Below, piece by piece: positions 61,338 through 64,000 of a stretch of 64,000 nucleotides of DNA (the first letter of the stretch is position 1; each line of letters starts with the position of its first letter). A program made the translations under genes and the position numbers. Source of the DNA: Pseudoramibacter alactolyticus (GTDB taxonomy: Bacteria > Bacillota > Clostridia > Eubacteriales > Eubacteriaceae); the NCBI RefSeq assembly GCF_050908235.1, contig NZ_CP194340.1. One strand, given 5' to 3'. The notes below the pieces were generated by a model. That model had not been told where the DNA came from. It worked only from the letters and a program-made list of their open reading frames with translations, and ran no database searches.

Positions 61338-62633
61338 TCAATCGTATTTAATAATGGACAGCTGCCTGTCAACAATCCTTCGCTCTGCGTCATCGAGCAG
61401 GTCGTAGTATATATTGTCAACATATAGCCTGCCCTTTTTTGTCAGGACATAGGCGTCCGAAACCTCCGCCAACAGGCCGGCTTCCATAAGCTTACTAAGC
61501 TTCGGCAAGAACACCTCGCGGCAGACCGAATGTTCAAATTGAGACTTGTTGAGCCTGAGGATTTTCGGGAATCCGACGATTTGCATATAATTCATTTGCT
61601 GATCCGTCAAGACTTTTATCTGCGAATAAGACGGCGTCGGCAGCGTGACATACGCATGATACAGAGGATTGCGGTATTTGCATCGGCCTATCAGCCCGAA
61701 AGCCCCGGAACCGATCGCAAGGCAATTGCTGACATTGTCCTCCCCGCCGTAATAGGATGTTTCCATGATGATATCGCCGCGTTTGACAAAGCCATAGGAT
61801 GTTTCCTGGCGATAGCCGCCTTCTTCCAGCATGGCCATATCGTGATCCATCATCGCGAGAAGCTCACTTGTTGACGGAAGCTGAACCGCGCCGTCTTTGA
61901 TAGACGGCTCAAGCTTATTTTTCATCGGATACAGGTGGCTGTAGTCAATGCCGCCTACATCAAGTCGCATGGCCGTTTTTAGATCCCGTTCGACGATCTG
62001 TTTCGGCGTCCGTTCAAATCCATAGTCAGGATAACCATATAAAATATCGACAAATACGTTTATGTTGTTTTTGCGAAGTGTTTCAAGGGTCAGATAGACC
62101 TCTTCAAGCGTTGCCTCGATTTCAAAAAAATCACGCAGCGGGCGATAAAACGTCTGTACGCCTGTGCTGACACGTGTGATATTTTCATCCAGCAAAAATG
62201 CGATCATTTCGGGTTGATACAGCGACGTCGAGGATCCTTCCATATTGATAGCCGCATTCGGCAGCATGTCGTAATTTTTTCGAATCACGGCAAGTATCCG
62301 GGCCAAAAGAAAGGGCGGGATCAATGACGGCGACCCGCCGCCGAAATGGATATTGTTAATAGAAAATCCGTATGGAGCATAATATTCAAGCTCTGCAATG
62401 ACCTTCTCCACGTACCCATTGATAGCATCAAGATTGTATTCCTTGTCGAATCCGCAAAAACGGCATTTCGAATCACAAAATGGGAAATGCACATAAAGCA
62501 TCGTGTCAGCGCCGCGATTCCTATCAAGTTCCTGCGCGAATGATTTCTTCAGCTCGGCAGAGCTTCTGTCCCGGAGCAAATCAATATGTGGATAATAATA
62601 CTGATGCGGAAGCAATATTTTTTGATTAAACAT
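61338..62633 (-). CDS. HemN-like radical SAM enzyme of the NRPS operon
   Basis: 431 residues from ATG 62633 (a TTG at 62645 overlapping the upstream gene is the alternative). Coproporphyrinogen-oxidase-like radical SAM family: FPFCDSKCRFCGFD provides CxxxCxxC, followed by HFGGGSPSLIPP, EGSSTSLY and VSTGVQTFY. HemN relatives in biosynthetic clusters are class C methylases or cyclopropanases using two SAM molecules; C-methylation of a thiazoline/thiazole or the starter is therefore a fair inference. True heme synthesis is unlikely in this operon setting. Confidence 0.88.
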   Translation of the reverse strand: MFNQKILLPHQYYYPHIDLLRDRSSAELKKSFAQELDRNRGADTMLYVHFPFCDSKCRFCGFDKEYNLDAINGYVEKVIAELEYYAPYGFSINNIHFGGGSPSLIPPFLLARILAVIRKNYDMLPNAAINMEGSSTSLYQPEMIAFLLDENITRVSTGVQTFYRPLRDFFEIEATLEEVYLTLETLRKNNINVFVDILYGYPDYGFERTPKQIVERDLKTAMRLDVGGIDYSHLYPMKNKLEPSIKDGAVQLPSTSELLAMMDHDMAMLEEGGYRQETSYGFVKRGDIIMETSYYGGEDNVSNCLAIGSGAFGLIGRCKYRNPLYHAYVTLPTPSYSQIKVLTDQQMNYMQIVGFPKILRLNKSQFEHSVCREVFLPKLSKLMEAGLLAEVSDAYVLTKKGRLYVDNIYYDLLDDAERRIVDRQLSIIKYD

Positions 62634-62637
62634 GAAT

Positions 62638-63468
62638 TTACTCAATTCTCTTTTTTATAATCTTGATGGAAGCCGATGGCTCAAAGAATAGGAAAAGATG
62701 TTCGCCAGAAACTTGGACGATCTCAAAGGGCGCGTCGATAAACGCGCGCCATTTCTCAGGTTCCAAATGACTCAGCAGATGATCGTCTTCGGCCCAGATC
62801 ATCGTCGTCGGCACCTTGATCTTTCGGAACGGTTTCTCCGGTTTGTAACGGTGCAGCATGACAGAATCCGCATTGAAAATCCGGACAATGTTCGTTATTT
62901 CCCGGGCAAATCCCTCCGGATTGCGCATCGGCAGAGCATACTGATGAAGCATTTTTGCATATACGAACACATCGCTTTCCGATACAACGCCCCTTTTCTC
63001 AAATGCGTAATCCGATGCCGACTCGGAAAACAATTCCGTCTGCTCTGTTCCAGAATGCGTTTGCGTCCCCACAAGATAACGAATGATTTCCGTCAGATAC
63101 TTTTTCGATTTTTCATTATAAAAAAGTGTCGCGCCATCTCCCTGGCTGTCGGGCGTTGCCCCGCTGACCAGAAAAAAATGCTTCGGCAGCGGCGCGCCGT
63201 TTTTGTTTATTTCGCCATAAAGCTCATACGCGGCAACCGAGCCAAGGCAGTAACCTAAAATCGCATAAGGCGTTTGAAGTCTTTTTTCTATCTGCCTGTA
63301 AAGATCCTTTGCCAGTAATTTCATATCAGAGATAAAGGCATCCCGGAAACGCAGGCCTCTGCCGGGAAGTTCAACCGGACAGACCTCCACGTTGCCATCA
63401 AACATTTTTCGCCATTTAATAAACATCATCGCCGAAGCGGATGCCCCCGGAATACAGAATAAAATCAT
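62638..63468 (-). CDS. Thioesterase with Cys at the nucleophile position
   Basis: 276 residues. GrsT/type II-like alpha/beta hydrolase: FCIPGASASAMMF, ELPGRGLRFRD, elbow ILGYCLGSVAAYEL, the acid in IWAEDDHLL and His in VSGEHLF. The elbow expected as GxSxG is GYCLG, so the nucleophile is Cys. Cys thioesterases occur in some NRPS systems that form strained rings, but here the NRPS ends in a reductase, so a transfer or editing job is as likely. ATGA overlap with the preceding carrier protein gene. Confidence 0.88.
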   Translation of the reverse strand: MILFCIPGASASAMMFIKWRKMFDGNVEVCPVELPGRGLRFRDAFISDMKLLAKDLYRQIEKRLQTPYAILGYCLGSVAAYELYGEINKNGAPLPKHFFLVSGATPDSQGDGATLFYNEKSKKYLTEIIRYLVGTQTHSGTEQTELFSESASDYAFEKRGVVSESDVFVYAKMLHQYALPMRNPEGFAREITNIVRIFNADSVMLHRYKPEKPFRKIKVPTTMIWAEDDHLLSHLEPEKWRAFIDAPFEIVQVSGEHLFLFFEPSASIKIIKKRIE

Positions 63469-63704
63469 TTTGCAGGCACGTACCTTTCCACCGTATTGAC
63501 AAAATCATCCACGCCGCCGCCCGCCAGCTTCATCAGATCCTCATTTGCAAAGCGAATATCATACTTTTCTTCTATAACCGTTATCAATTCGATAAATCGC
63601 AATGAATTAAGATTGTCAAGATAACTCTGCGCATCACATGCAATCAGGTCGGTATCCTGGGGCGCAGCGATTTTTAAAATAATTTCTTCGATTTCTTTCA
63701 GCAT
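63465..63704 (-). CDS. Stand-alone acyl carrier protein
   Basis: 79 residues, acidic. The phosphopantetheine site reads LDNLNSLRFIEL, with Asn in place of the usual Asp of DSL; the attachment Ser is kept. PPant-binding domain of the ACP type. It probably carries the starter acid for Cy1 or an intermediate for the radical SAM enzyme. It starts directly after the stop of the previous carrier gene. Confidence 0.88.
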   Translation of the reverse strand: MLKEIEEIILKIAAPQDTDLIACDAQSYLDNLNSLRFIELITVIEEKYDIRFANEDLMKLAGGGVDDFVNTVERYVPAK

Positions 63705-63944
63705 TTAATTCTCTTTCTTTCCCGTATCTTTTAATCTTTCCGCAACCGTGACAGTCATCTTCCTAACTGTGTCATTTGAATACAGATCTGTCGAAACCAG
63801 TCCGACGTTAAATTTGTTATTAACGTCCTCGAGAATCATCATTGCGGTGATGGAATTTCCGCCGAGGTCAAAAAAATTTTCATCTGGCTCAATACGATCG
63901 ATCTCGAGAATCCGGCACCATATTTTTGTAATCTCTTTTTCCAT
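63705..63944 (-). CDS. Stand-alone peptidyl/aryl carrier protein
   Basis: 79 residues. The phosphopantetheine site reads DLGGNSITAMMI, the GGxS form typical of NRPS and aryl carrier proteins. AAAGGAG lies six bases before the ATG. It is the first complete gene of the operon in this window; more genes, and the promoter, probably lie beyond the right edge. Two different carrier types side by side suggest two separately activated substrates. Confidence 0.9.
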   Translation of the reverse strand: MEKEITKIWCRILEIDRIEPDENFFDLGGNSITAMMILEDVNNKFNVGLVSTDLYSNDTVRKMTVTVAERLKDTGKKEN

Positions 63945-63959
63945 GCGATGCTCCTTTTT

Positions 63960-63971
63960 GTATTAAAATAC
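63960..63971. repeat. Inverted repeat GTATT-AA-AATAC upstream of the carrier gene
   Basis: Short AT-rich palindrome 16 bp before the ribosome-site region; operator role speculative. The last 29 bases hold nothing recognisable. Confidence 0.25.
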
Positions 63972-64000
63972 TAAATGGCCTCTATTATCAGGTGTGGCTA

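Overview
The window looks like chromosome of an anaerobic low-GC-lineage Firmicute (Clostridia, most likely an Eubacteriaceae relative such as Pseudoramibacter/Eubacterium; the genus is only a guess). Supporting markers are spoVG, the rny-ymdB pair, AddAB instead of RecBCD, a T-box leader, the NifU-like/GGGtGRT gene pair, abundant AGGAGG-type ribosome sites and many rho-independent terminators. The DNA between about 1 and 44 kb is visibly GC-rich; the block from about 45 kb to the right edge is visibly poorer in G+C.

Region 1-24 kb is mostly housekeeping. On the minus strand glmU (C-terminally shortened), prs, pth and mfd (cut by the left edge) form one run; spoVG has its own terminator. murC (TTG start) and a patatin-like pseudoenzyme read rightwards. 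addB-addA, a glycerol-facilitator-type aquaporin, a methylthioadenosine salvage operon (mtnP-mtnA-TIM-barrel isomerase), a DUF2284 protein with a repeated WLGFK peptide, and the NifU-like/GGGtGRT operon follow. An Lgt-like membrane protein lies in an operon with a membrane protein and a 44-codon Cys-containing small gene.

Region 25-44 kb holds a B12-binding radical SAM gene divergent from a TetR gene (overlapping promoters sharing a palindrome), the sulfur assimilation pair metY-cysK preceded by a 28-residue leader peptide embedded in an intrinsic terminator (probable cysteine attenuator), a flavodoxin-like gene, upp-purB, rny-ymdB-aspB, an EamA permease fused in frame to an M50-like metalloprotease across a terminator hairpin, a thioesterase, a PNPOx-like gene, an AmmeMemoRadiSam A-type fusion protein, a zinc-dependent phospholipase C-like gene, an msrAB fusion, and a phenylacetate-CoA ligase under T-box control.

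Region 45-64 kb is a leftward biosynthetic operon of at least ten tightly packed genes that runs in from beyond the right edge: two stand-alone carrier proteins, a thioesterase with Cys in the nucleophile position, a HemN-like radical SAM enzyme, an AMP-dependent ligase, a second (Ser) thioesterase, a 3225-residue NRPS (Cy-A-MT-PCP-Cy-A-MT-PCP-reductase), a MacB/FtsX-type ABC exporter and a second acyl-CoA ligase. Both adenylation domains read as cysteine-specific, so the expected product is a starter acid carrying two (methyl- or epimer-) thiazoline/thiazole units released reductively as aldehyde or alcohol: a pyochelin/yersiniabactin-like architecture with an unusual ending and tailoring set. 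This cluster is the best candidate for an undescribed system here. No tRNA, rRNA, CRISPR array or insertion sequence was seen.
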